Assembly: GCA_018656855.1 (NCBI GenBank)
Contig: JABHYP010000165.1
Location: 1 to 8,461 of the forward strand
Source of the DNA: Candidatus Latescibacterota bacterium
Lineage (GTDB): Bacteria; Latescibacterota; Latescibacteria; Latescibacterales; Latescibacteraceae
Length of the DNA: 8,461 bases
Reading direction: 5' to 3'
In this document: piece after piece, positions 1 through 6,052 of the stretch
Position numbering within the stretch: the stretch's first letter is position 1
How the letters are laid out: each line of letters starts with the position of its first letter
The notes under the pieces: model-generated
Database searches by the model: none
Told to the model about the DNA's origin: nothing
The model's input: only the letters and a program-made list of their open reading frames with translations
Translations under genes and position numbers: made by a program

Positions 1-274
1 AAGTCTGGTATGCTGCTTGGCAGCAAAATCGGACGTACTTCTTCTCGACGAACCGGTGGCTGGAATAGCGCCAGAGATGATCGAGAATATCCTGGGAATT
101 ATCCGCGATTTGCCCTCTAAGAGAAAATCAGTGATCTTGATTGAACACAATCTCGATGCCGTGATGCAGATCTGCGATCGAATCGTTTTCATGGATACTG
201 GAACAAAAGTAAGCGAAGGAACACCAGATGAAGTCCGAAATGATCCAAAGGTTATTGATGCGTATATTGATTGA
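1..274 (+). CDS. livG: LivG-type branched-chain amino-acid ABC transporter ATP-binding protein (C-terminal part, cut by window edge)
   Basis: This is the C-terminal 90 residues of an ABC ATPase; the reading frame is open from base 2 and the true start lies outside the window. A TTG at 17 is only an internal codon. Visible motifs are the Walker B strand VLLLDEP with catalytic Glu, the D-loop region AGIAPE, and the switch histidine in LIEHN. The end, with SEGTPDEVRNDPKVIDAYID, is the typical LivG tail (EGTP-E-I-R-NDP-V-AYL), so the C-terminus is complete. In the LivFGHMJ family this subunit sits on the cytoplasmic face and hydrolyses ATP to import leucine, isoleucine, valine or related substrates. 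The stop codon overlaps the ribosome binding site of the next gene, a second ATPase of the same system, which supports the LivG call. The actual substrate cannot be read from the ATPase; urea or amide (Urt/Fmd) relatives are possible. Confidence 0.85.
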   Translation, partial: SLVCCLAAKSDVLLLDEPVAGIAPEMIENILGIIRDLPSKRKSVILIEHNLDAVMQICDRIVFMDTGTKVSEGTPDEVRNDPKVIDAYID

Positions 275-282
275 GGATAGAA

Positions 283-984
283 ATGCTTGAGATAAGTGGA
301 CTCGAAACAGGATACGGCAAGAAGCAGGTACTTTTCGATTTGTCTATGGAGGTTAAAGAGGGGGAAATTCTTGCACTCATCGGTCCTAACGGTGCGGCCA
401 AGTCCACTATTCTCAAAGCTGTATGTGGGCTGATACCTCCATGGAATGGGGAGATACAATTCAACGGTACAATAATTAATGGCATAACACCAGCGGAAAA
501 CGTAGCGCGGGGAATCACTTTTGCTCCCCAAGGTAGTCGAGTATTCAATGATTTGACCGTCATGGAAAATCTTGAAATTGGCGGTTTTCAACTTCCTCGT
601 AAGGAAGCAAAAAAACGTATCACTGAGGTGTTGGAATTCTTTCCTATACTCAAGGAACGTAAAAGGCAAGACGCCGGCAGGTTGTCCGGCGGAGAACAAC
701 AAATGTTAGCCTTGGCACGCGCCCTCGTTCCCAAACCCAAATTGTTGATGCTTGACGAGCCTTCCCTTGGCCTTTCCCCGAACCTAGTTAACACTGTTTT
801 CAAAAAGGTGTCAGACCTCAACAAGGAACTCGGAGTGAGCATACTTATCGTGGAACAGAAAGTCCGTGATGTTCTTGAGATATGTAATCGTGCCTATGGA
901 CTAAAATTGGGGAAAGTGGTTTTCGAAGGCTTACCAACCGAACTGATAAAAGATAAGAATAGAATTAAAGAAATTTTTATATAA
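283..984 (+). CDS. livF: LivF-type branched-chain amino-acid ABC transporter ATP-binding protein
   Basis: This is a complete ABC ATPase of 233 residues, the usual LivF length. I chose ATG 283 because GAGGA at 273-277 lies five bases upstream; an in-frame TTG at 271 would overlap livG and has no such site. Motifs in order: Walker A GPNGAAKST (34-42), Q-loop glutamine near 83 (FAPQGSRVF), signature LSGGE (134-138), Walker B LLMLDEP (154-160), and IVEQK (189-193). The Gln at the last site, where most ABC proteins have His, is normal for LivF and separates it from LivG. Oddity: residue 39, the Gly just before the Walker A Lys, is Ala (codon GCC at 397-399). The protein would pair with LivG as the motor of a branched-chain amino-acid importer. 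The ribosome binding site overlapping the livG stop implies translational coupling. The last residues (KEIFI) differ from the common AYLG ending. Confidence 0.9.
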   Translation: MLEISGLETGYGKKQVLFDLSMEVKEGEILALIGPNGAAKSTILKAVCGLIPPWNGEIQFNGTIINGITPAENVARGITFAPQGSRVFNDLTVMENLEIGGFQLPRKEAKKRITEVLEFFPILKERKRQDAGRLSGGEQQMLALARALVPKPKLLMLDEPSLGLSPNLVNTVFKKVSDLNKELGVSILIVEQKVRDVLEICNRAYGLKLGKVVFEGLPTELIKDKNRIKEIFI

Positions 985-1028
985 ATCTCTAATTATATCC
1001 GCTTTATTCTTCAGTTTTAACTTAATAA

Positions 1029-1057
1029 GGACGTGGGTTCGATTCCCGTGTCCCTAA
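1029..1057 (+). other. Orphan tRNA/tmRNA-like 3' end (T-arm and acceptor strand)
   Basis: GGACGTGGG (1029-1037), TTCGATT (1038-1044) and CCCGTGTCC (1045-1053) form a hairpin of nine pairs, two of them G-U, with a seven-base loop. The loop and inner stem fit a tRNA T-arm (GTGGG-TTCGATT-CCCGT), and GTCCCTA then A could be the acceptor 3' strand and discriminator. No CCA is encoded. The 75 bases upstream contain no matching acceptor 5' strand (about TAGGGAC), no D-arm and no anticodon arm, so it is not a whole tRNA. Phage and genomic-island integrases commonly use tRNA and tmRNA 3' ends as attachment sites and leave such fragments behind; that origin is my inference. A chance hairpin remains possible. 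Confidence 0.45.
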
Positions 1058-1152
1058 TAAATTGAAACTTTTCTAATATTTATATTAACAATCATTTAGA
1101 GCCAATGAATTTATCAGCTATTTGCTCGCGGGATTAAACGGGGATAATTTAA

Positions 1153-1194
1153 GAGTATTTTTTCTTATGTTTTTTCAAGAAAAAATAAGAACTC
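1153..1194. repeat. AT-rich imperfect inverted repeat, possible weak transcription end
   Basis: TTCTTAT (1162-1168) pairs with ATAAGAA (1185-1191) and TTTTTC (1171-1176) with GAAAAA (1179-1184), with a two-base bulge on the left arm. GAG (1153-1155) and CTC (1192-1194) can close it across a left-side internal bulge. It lies between two convergent genes, where a two-way terminator is expected. However, the stem is almost all A-T and neither side is followed by a clear separate T-run, so terminator function is only a guess. Confidence 0.35.
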
Positions 1195-1468
1195 AATGAC
1201 TTGGTACATCGTGTATTATGTTGACGGCAGGATATCTATTCCTTGTTGTAATGACTCTTCCTCATGTCAGACTAATTTTTCCTTGATCATAAATTTTAAG
1301 TCAAATCTCACCAAATTCTAACATCTTTTTTTGGGCCTAATTTTGGGGAGCATGTCAATTCAATTGTACAAAAATACCTCGTTGAAGATTCGACTCCCTT
1401 TTATTCCATTAAAATGTTGTTGATAAAGGATTATGACAATTTAACCGGATTAAAATAAAGAAATGTCT

Positions 1469-2146
1469 TTACCTTGAATGTGATTTATAACTCTCAACAT
1501 GATGACGAACGATTTCACCATCAATCATATAGATAATGTCTTCAGCGATATTTGTAGCAGAATCGGCAATGCGTTCAAGGTGCCGAGATACTCCCAGATA
1601 GTGCAATAGTTCTTTGATATTTTCAGGATTTCTTCGAACCGAATCTTCAACGATATGATACATTTCTCGATTCAGATCGTCAACTTTATCATCGGCAGCA
1701 CAGACTTCGTGAGCTAATTTTAAATCAAGTGTGACAAGCGCATGTATACTGTTACGGAGCATTTCCTGGACTTTATCCGCCATAAGTGAAAAATCAAAAG
1801 GAATGCCAGTTGTTTCTCTCGTTGCAAGGAATTCAGCTCTTTCGGCTATGTTCACAGCAAGATCACTGATTCTTTCAAGATCGTTATTGATTTTCATGAC
1901 AGCAATGATAAATCGTAGATCATTCGCCACGGGTTGATATAGCGCAAGTATTTTCAGGCATTCTTCTTCGAGTTGAACCTCCCTCTGATCAATATGATGG
2001 TCCTGTTCTATTACTTCTTTTGCGAGCTTGGAATCACGTTTTTTGAGGGAATTCACAGACATTCGAACATTCTCCTCAACTTCGGCGACTATTGTCATAA
2101 TATTCTTTTTTAACGATTCAATCTCTTTATGTAAGCGATTAGTCAT
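1469..2146 (-). CDS. phoU: Phosphate signalling protein PhoU
   Basis: The 225-residue protein matches the two-repeat, all-helical PhoU family in length and pattern. Each half carries the conserved metal-site motif: NDLERISD with following NIAERA (88-103), and RHLERIAD with following NIAEDI (188-204). No signal peptide or membrane segment is seen, so it is cytoplasmic. The start ATG has GGAGG six bases upstream and lies 15 bases after the pstB stop. PhoU family proteins link the Pst transporter to the PhoR kinase, turning Pho-regulon signalling off when phosphate is ample and restraining phosphate uptake. As last gene of pstSCAB-phoU it is probably made from the same transcript. The C-terminal tail (HHVESYKSHSR) is basic and less conserved. 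No terminator is evident downstream. Confidence 0.95.
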   Translation of the reverse strand: MTNRLHKEIESLKKNIMTIVAEVEENVRMSVNSLKKRDSKLAKEVIEQDHHIDQREVQLEEECLKILALYQPVANDLRFIIAVMKINNDLERISDLAVNIAERAEFLATRETTGIPFDFSLMADKVQEMLRNSIHALVTLDLKLAHEVCAADDKVDDLNREMYHIVEDSVRRNPENIKELLHYLGVSRHLERIADSATNIAEDIIYMIDGEIVRHHVESYKSHSR

Positions 2147-2161
2147 AGTATTCCTCCATTA

Positions 2162-3010
2162 TTACCCAAAACGGCCAGTAATATAATCCTCAGTTTGTTT
2201 ATTTTTTGGATTGGTAAATATCTGCTTTGTTGGACCGAATTCAACGATATGCCCTTCATAGAAGAACGCAGTAAAATCTGATATACGTGCTGCTTGTTGC
2301 ATGTTGTGTGTAACGATTACTATTGTATATTGAGATTTCAGAGATTCAATCAGTTCCTCAATTTTCGCCGTTGCCACCGGATCTATCGCCGATGTTGGCT
2401 CATCCATGAGCAGAACTTCGGGTTCAACCGCAATGGCCCGGGCAATACAGAGACGCTGCTGTTGACCACCTGAAAGCGCTGTTCCGGGTTTATATAATCC
2501 ATCTTTTACTTCATCCCAGAGAGCTGCTTCTTTGAGTGCTTTCTCCACGCGTATGGCAAGTTCGTTTTTCGTCACTTTATAATGTAATCGTATACCATAT
2601 GCGATGTTATCGGAGACACTCATGGGAAATGGGGTGGGTTTTTGAAAAATCATCCCGACTTTTCTTCGCAGTTCGATGAGGTCTGTTGAGGCTTCAATAA
2701 TGTTACCGCCATCAATAAGCACTTCACCGGTTGCTTTCTGATCCCTGTACAATTCAAAAATCCGGTTATAGACACGAATGTGTGTTGATTTACCGCATCC
2801 TGATGGACCAATAATAGCGGTCACTTTTTGTTGTGCAATATCAATAGTATTATCATAAAGAGCCTGATTATTACCGTAGAAAAAATTCAGGTTTCTAATC
2901 GAGATTTTCGGTTGTGCAACTTTTACATCGAATTGCACTTTGGTATTATTTAATACTCTTCTGTCAAGCACAATTGTATTTTTCTCTTCTTTATTTGCTA
3001 AATTATTCAT
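2162..3010 (-). CDS. pstB: Phosphate ABC transporter ATP-binding protein PstB
   Basis: The 282-residue ATPase shows the full ABC motif set: Walker [10 protein letters not shown] (68-76), Q-loop [12 protein letters not shown] (120-131) with the PstB-typical P-PFPMS, signature LSGGQ (179-183) followed by QQRLCIARA, Walker B VLLMDEP (199-205) and switch His235 in [10 protein letters not shown]. The tail [10 protein letters not shown] is a PstB hallmark. It energises phosphate import through PstC and PstA at the inner membrane. The start codon follows the pstA stop directly (TAGATG), with only a weak AGAGAG site about ten bases upstream, so translation probably depends on coupling to pstA. The first 35 residues precede the ABC fold and look like a loosely conserved extension; no internal Met offers a shorter start. 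Two mild oddities are His-Ile-Arg-Val-Tyr after the P-loop, where Phe/Leu-Ile-Arg is usual, and TSAIDP for TSALDP. Confidence 0.96.
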   Translation of the reverse strand: MNNLANKEEKNTIVLDRRVLNNTKVQFDVKVAQPKISIRNLNFFYGNNQALYDNTIDIAQQKVTAIIGPSGCGKSTHIRVYNRIFELYRDQKATGEVLIDGGNIIEASTDLIELRRKVGMIFQKPTPFPMSVSDNIAYGIRLHYKVTKNELAIRVEKALKEAALWDEVKDGLYKPGTALSGGQQQRLCIARAIAVEPEVLLMDEPTSAIDPVATAKIEELIESLKSQYTIVIVTHNMQQAARISDFTAFFYEGHIVEFGPTKQIFTNPKNKQTEDYITGRFG

Positions 3011-3853
3011 CTATATTTTCTCTCTCGCTATCATTCGTGTAAGAATTGTTAATAATAATATAACCATCATTATAAGAAATGATGCTCCCCACGCTATCTG
3101 CTGCCAGTCTGAGAACGGTGACATGGCATAGTTGAATATTGTAACCGTAAGATTGGCTGTCGGCTGGTTAATTGACTGTGGCCAATAAGGACTGTTCAGA
3201 GCGGTAAAAAGCAATGGAGCTGTTTCTCCACTCACCCGGGCAATAGCCAGAAGAATTCCGGTTAACATACCTGATTTCGCCGCCCGAAATACAATCCCGA
3301 GTATTACTTTCCACTGCGGCGCACCAACTGCAAGCGCTGACTCCCGTAACTCATTCGGAACCATAGTGAGCATGTCTTCCGTGGTTCTCGCCACAACCGG
3401 CAGCATAATAATTGCAAGTGAGACCGCTCCCGCATATCCGGAAAAGTGCCCGAAAGGCAGCACAAGAAGTGTATAGACAAACAATCCCACAATAATTGAT
3501 GGAACTCCCATAATAACATTAAGAGTGAACCGTACGGATTTCCCTAAAAGTGTCGATTTGCCAAATTCCGAAAGATAAACACCGCTCATAACACCAACAG
3601 GAACACCCATAACAGTTGCAAGCAGAGTGATAATAACCGTCCCAAGAAGAGCATTTGCCACCCCGCCTCCCTCAATACCGGGAGGTGTCGGCAACTTTGT
3701 AAAGAAATTAATACCCAGAGCTCCTATCCCACGTTTTGAAACTTCCCACAGTATCCATACAAGAAAAAGAATTCCAATACATGCTGATACTGTTGAAAGT
3801 ATTTTTATGATTACATCCGTTCCTTTTCGATAGAAAGCATGCCGTACTATCAT
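3011..3853 (-). CDS. pstA: Phosphate ABC transporter permease PstA
   Basis: This inner-membrane permease has 280 residues, a normal PstA length. It has an N-terminal hydrophobic segment (about 14-36), a periplasmic loop with KLPTPPGIEGGGVANALLGT typical of PstA, and five further hydrophobic stretches (about 70-93, 111-134, 141-157, 196-216 and 251-274). The coupling (EAA) loop is RESALAVGAPQWKV (170-183), which docks onto PstB, and SGETAPLL (208-215) is the conserved segment in the translocation path. It pairs with PstC to form the phosphate channel. The ATG overlaps the pstC stop by four bases (ATGA, 3850-3853), with GAGGA just upstream, so the two permeases are translated in a coupled way. 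No missing motif is seen. Confidence 0.95.
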   Translation of the reverse strand: MIVRHAFYRKGTDVIIKILSTVSACIGILFLVWILWEVSKRGIGALGINFFTKLPTPPGIEGGGVANALLGTVIITLLATVMGVPVGVMSGVYLSEFGKSTLLGKSVRFTLNVIMGVPSIIVGLFVYTLLVLPFGHFSGYAGAVSLAIIMLPVVARTTEDMLTMVPNELRESALAVGAPQWKVILGIVFRAAKSGMLTGILLAIARVSGETAPLLFTALNSPYWPQSINQPTANLTVTIFNYAMSPFSDWQQIAWGASFLIMMVILLLTILTRMIAREKI

Positions 3854-4791
3854 AATCCTCTTCCCATACTCTTATGTATCCTCTTGAGCCATGCCTGCGC
3901 GATAATCTGGATAATGACCGTGATAACAAATAACAGAAGGCCAAGTTCGACAAGCGCATGCAGATATAATGGTTCAGAGGCCTCAGTGAATTCGTTTGCA
4001 AGGGTCGATGCAATGCTATTTCCAGGAGAAAACAGTGATGCAGACAGTGAATGGTTATTCCCAATGACAAATGTCACCGCCATCGTCTCTCCGAGAGCAC
4101 GGCCCAGACCGATAAATGATGCGCCGATTAAACCCTGAATCCCATAACGAACAACAATTTTAGAAGTAACCTCCCAGGTTGTCGCACCCATTCCGAAACC
4201 AGCTTCTTTCATTACGGAAGGAACCATCTGAAATACATCACGCATAACTGCACTAATGAATGGCAGTATCATGAGTGCAAGAATAATCCCCGCGGTGAGT
4301 ATACCTATTCCCATAGGGGGACCATGAAAAATTGGCAGAAAACCGAAATAATCTCCGAGAACCGGCTGAACATGCTTTGACATAAAGGGAGCGAATACAA
4401 AAAGTCCCCACATACCATATATAATACTTGGAATCGCCGCAAGAAGCTCAATAGCATATCCGACGAATTTTCTCAGCATTGGCGGGGCCAATTCCACAAG
4501 GAAAAGGGCAATCACAAGACTCATAGGAACAGCGATAATCATCGCGATAAATGTCGATAGTAATGTTCCATAAATACTTGATAATGCGCTAAATTCTTGT
4601 GTGACAGGGTTCCATACCGTAGAGAATAAAAAGCCAATTCCGAATTCTCTTATGGAAAGTTTCGAGTTATTGAGCAACTCAAAAAATATGCCGATGATAA
4701 TAATAAATGACAGGATTGAACAGAGTACTGTCAACAATCGAAATACTTTATCGGCAATATACGGACACTTTTTATTTTTTTCTTTAATCAT
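3850..4791 (-). CDS. pstC: Phosphate ABC transporter permease PstC
   Basis: This is a 313-residue inner-membrane permease with a hydrophobic N-terminal helix (about 18-40) and further membrane segments near 76-101, 111-136, 161-182, 218-243 and 279-300. The coupling loop is KEAGFGMGATTWEVTSKIVV (195-214), followed by GLGRALGETMAV (228-239), the PstC signature. It forms the phosphate channel with PstA and contacts PstB. I chose ATG 4791 (MIKEKNKK...). The frame extends back to a GTG at 4824, but that codon lies inside a strong hairpin and would add an unconserved leader. The ribosome site at ATG 4791 is poor: AGGA directly abuts the start codon. The gene begins 74 bases after pstS, the only sizeable gap in the pst cluster, and overlaps pstA by four bases. 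Confidence 0.93.
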   Translation of the reverse strand: MIKEKNKKCPYIADKVFRLLTVLCSILSFIIIIGIFFELLNNSKLSIREFGIGFLFSTVWNPVTQEFSALSSIYGTLLSTFIAMIIAVPMSLVIALFLVELAPPMLRKFVGYAIELLAAIPSIIYGMWGLFVFAPFMSKHVQPVLGDYFGFLPIFHGPPMGIGILTAGIILALMILPFISAVMRDVFQMVPSVMKEAGFGMGATTWEVTSKIVVRYGIQGLIGASFIGLGRALGETMAVTFVIGNNHSLSASLFSPGNSIASTLANEFTEASEPLYLHALVELGLLLFVITVIIQIIAQAWLKRIHKSMGRGL

Positions 4792-4806
4792 TCCTGTATA
4801 ATGATA

Positions 4807-4830
4807 GGGACCGTATCTCAACACGGTCCC
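4807..4830 (-). promoter_or_regulatory. Hairpin in the pstS-pstC gap
   Basis: GGGACCGT (4807-4814) and ACGGTCCC (4823-4830) are perfect complements around an eight-base loop. On the transcribed strand the hairpin is followed by TATCATTATACAGG, which lacks a run of T, so it is not a standard terminator. Its place between the binding-protein gene and the permease gene fits the common arrangement in which an intercistronic stem-loop protects or limits the transcript and gives more PstS than PstC. That role is inferred. An alternative GTG start for pstC (4824) would sit inside the hairpin. Confidence 0.6.
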
Positions 4831-4865
4831 ATCCCTTTACCTTTTATTAATGTGCGTGTAGCCTT

Positions 4866-5942
4866 CTATTTCCAGACCGGATTCCCATTTGATGCTACTG
4901 TATCTTTCCACTGTTTTTCGACAAGTTCAATGACGTTTGATGGCATTGGTACATATTGAAGTGTTTTTGCAATATCAGCTCCATGTTTATAACACCATTC
5001 GAAAAATGAAAGCATTTCCTTCGCCGTGGCCGGATCTTTTTGCTCCTTATGGATCAGAATAAATGATGCTCCGGTTATCGGCCAGCAATCAGTTCCCGGC
5101 TGGTCGGTGAGCACCAGATAGAAACCGGAAGCATTTATCCAGTCAGCATTGGCAGCCGCAGACTGAAATGTATCAATGGTCGGAGCCACAAAGTTTCCCT
5201 CGCTGTTTTTGAGCAGAACATGGGTAAGTTTGCTTTGAAGTGCATAAGCAAACTCAACATAACCGATTGAACCGTTAATTCGCTGTACGTTTGTTGCGAC
5301 ACCCTCATTACCCTTTCCACCAACACCAGTGGGCCACTGGACCGCTTTCCCCATACCAACGATATCATGCCATTTCGAGGAGACTTTATCGAGGTAATTG
5401 GTAAAAATCCACGTTGTTCCAGAGCCATCGGCCCTATTCACGACAGTGATGGAAGTATTTGGAAGAGAAAGTGCCGGATTAATACTCTGTATTTTCGAAT
5501 CATTCCATTTTGTTATTTCACCGAGGTAAATTCCGGCAAGCAGTTCAGGAGTGAGCTTGAGTTCTCCCGCCTTGATACTTTTAATGTTAACAACCGGTGT
5601 AACACCACCCATTACCATTGGGAACTGGATGAGTCCCGAACTGTCGAGCTCTTCTTTCGTAAGTGGGGCATCTGATGCGCCGAAGTCAACCGTTTTTGCC
5701 GTTATCTGGGCAATACCACCGCCGGAACCAATCGATTGATAGTTGATTTTTATTCTAGTGAGATTGTTGTATTTATAAGCCCACTGAGAGTAAACAGGGT
5801 ATGGAAATGAGGCACCAGCTCCATCAAGTGTTTGTGATTCGGCAGACATTGCAATCAATACGAATATCAGGATGAGCAGAGCCTCTCCGAAAATTTTGAT
5901 GATTTTCATTATTAATTCAACCTTTCTTAGTTGTTCATTCAT
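4866..5942 (-). CDS. pstS: Periplasmic phosphate-binding protein PstS
   Basis: This is the substrate-binding subunit of the Pst importer, 358 residues as listed. It shows the phosphate-site segments of the family: LDGAGASFPYPVYSQW (39-54), YQSIGSGGGI (68-77), DFGASDAPLT (86-95) and RADGSGTT (170-177), plus WPTGVGGKGNEGV and GSIGYVEFAYA further on. An N-terminal signal peptide is clear: a basic start, hydrophobic core EALLILIFVLIAMSA, and a likely cut near SAES-QT. There is no lipobox Cys, so the mature protein is a soluble periplasmic protein. ATG 5942 has AAGGG nine bases upstream. ATG 5909 (MKIIKIFGE...) would give a more typical short signal peptide but has a distant AAAGG; either is possible. 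A four-repeat Pho box lies directly upstream, so strong induction under phosphate starvation is expected. Confidence 0.95.
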   Translation of the reverse strand: MNEQLRKVELIMKIIKIFGEALLILIFVLIAMSAESQTLDGAGASFPYPVYSQWAYKYNNLTRIKINYQSIGSGGGIAQITAKTVDFGASDAPLTKEELDSSGLIQFPMVMGGVTPVVNIKSIKAGELKLTPELLAGIYLGEITKWNDSKIQSINPALSLPNTSITVVNRADGSGTTWIFTNYLDKVSSKWHDIVGMGKAVQWPTGVGGKGNEGVATNVQRINGSIGYVEFAYALQSKLTHVLLKNSEGNFVAPTIDTFQSAAANADWINASGFYLVLTDQPGTDCWPITGASFILIHKEQKDPATAKEMLSFFEWCYKHGADIAKTLQYVPMPSNVIELVEKQWKDTVASNGNPVWK

Positions 5943-5969
5943 TTTGACAATCCCTTATTTTATTTCTGC

Positions 5970-6027
5970 GTATAAAATACATTTCGTTTGTTAGGATTGT
6001 GTTAAGATTGTGTAAATTCCCTGTTAA
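5970..6027 (-). promoter_or_regulatory. pstS promoter with four-repeat Pho box
   Basis: Reading the minus strand, the hexamers TTAACA (6027-6022), TTTACA (6016-6011), TTAACA (6005-6000) and CTAACA (5994-5989) recur at exactly 11-base steps, each followed by a five-base spacer; two spacers are identical (CAATC). This is the known layout of PhoB/PhoP binding sites: the Bacillus consensus is TT(A/C/T)ACA repeats with about five-base spacers, and E. coli sites are 11-base direct repeats. An AT-rich -10 region, TATTTTATAC, lies at 5979-5970, nine bases past the last repeat, where the Pho box would replace a -35 element. Transcription would start near 5965, giving a leader of about 20-60 bases depending on the pstS start used. 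Four repeats would hold two regulator dimers. Confidence 0.82.
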
Positions 6028-6052
6028 ATCGAGAAACAACACGAAACGTTAT

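Larger units (their letters stand above)
985..1468. other. Gap between convergent livF and phoU with no supported gene
   Basis: Neither strand shows an open frame with credible start, ribosome binding site and protein-like composition. The stretch is AT-rich. It contains a tRNA/tmRNA-like T-arm hairpin (1029-1056) and an AT-rich inverted repeat (1153-1194), described separately. I see no canonical GC-rich hairpin plus T-run that would end either the livF or the phoU transcript. No insertion-sequence ends, long direct repeats or CRISPR units are visible. Confidence 0.6.

Noticed and set aside
982..1057. A complete tRNA gene ending at the T-arm-like hairpin
   Set aside because: No complementary acceptor 5' strand, D-arm or anticodon arm can be formed in the 75 bases upstream; only the 3' part is tRNA-like.
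1389..1398. A second T-loop-like phrase, TTCGACTCCC
   Set aside because: The flanking bases do not form a T-stem, and similarity to the 1038-1047 segment is limited to about ten bases.
3850..4824. A longer PstC starting at GTG 4824
   Set aside because: The start codon would lie within a stable hairpin and has no convincing ribosome site; the extra 11 residues look unlike the family's N-terminus.
4797..4830. The pstS-pstC hairpin as a rho-independent terminator
   Set aside because: No T-run follows the stem on the transcribed strand, and full termination would silence the rest of the operon.
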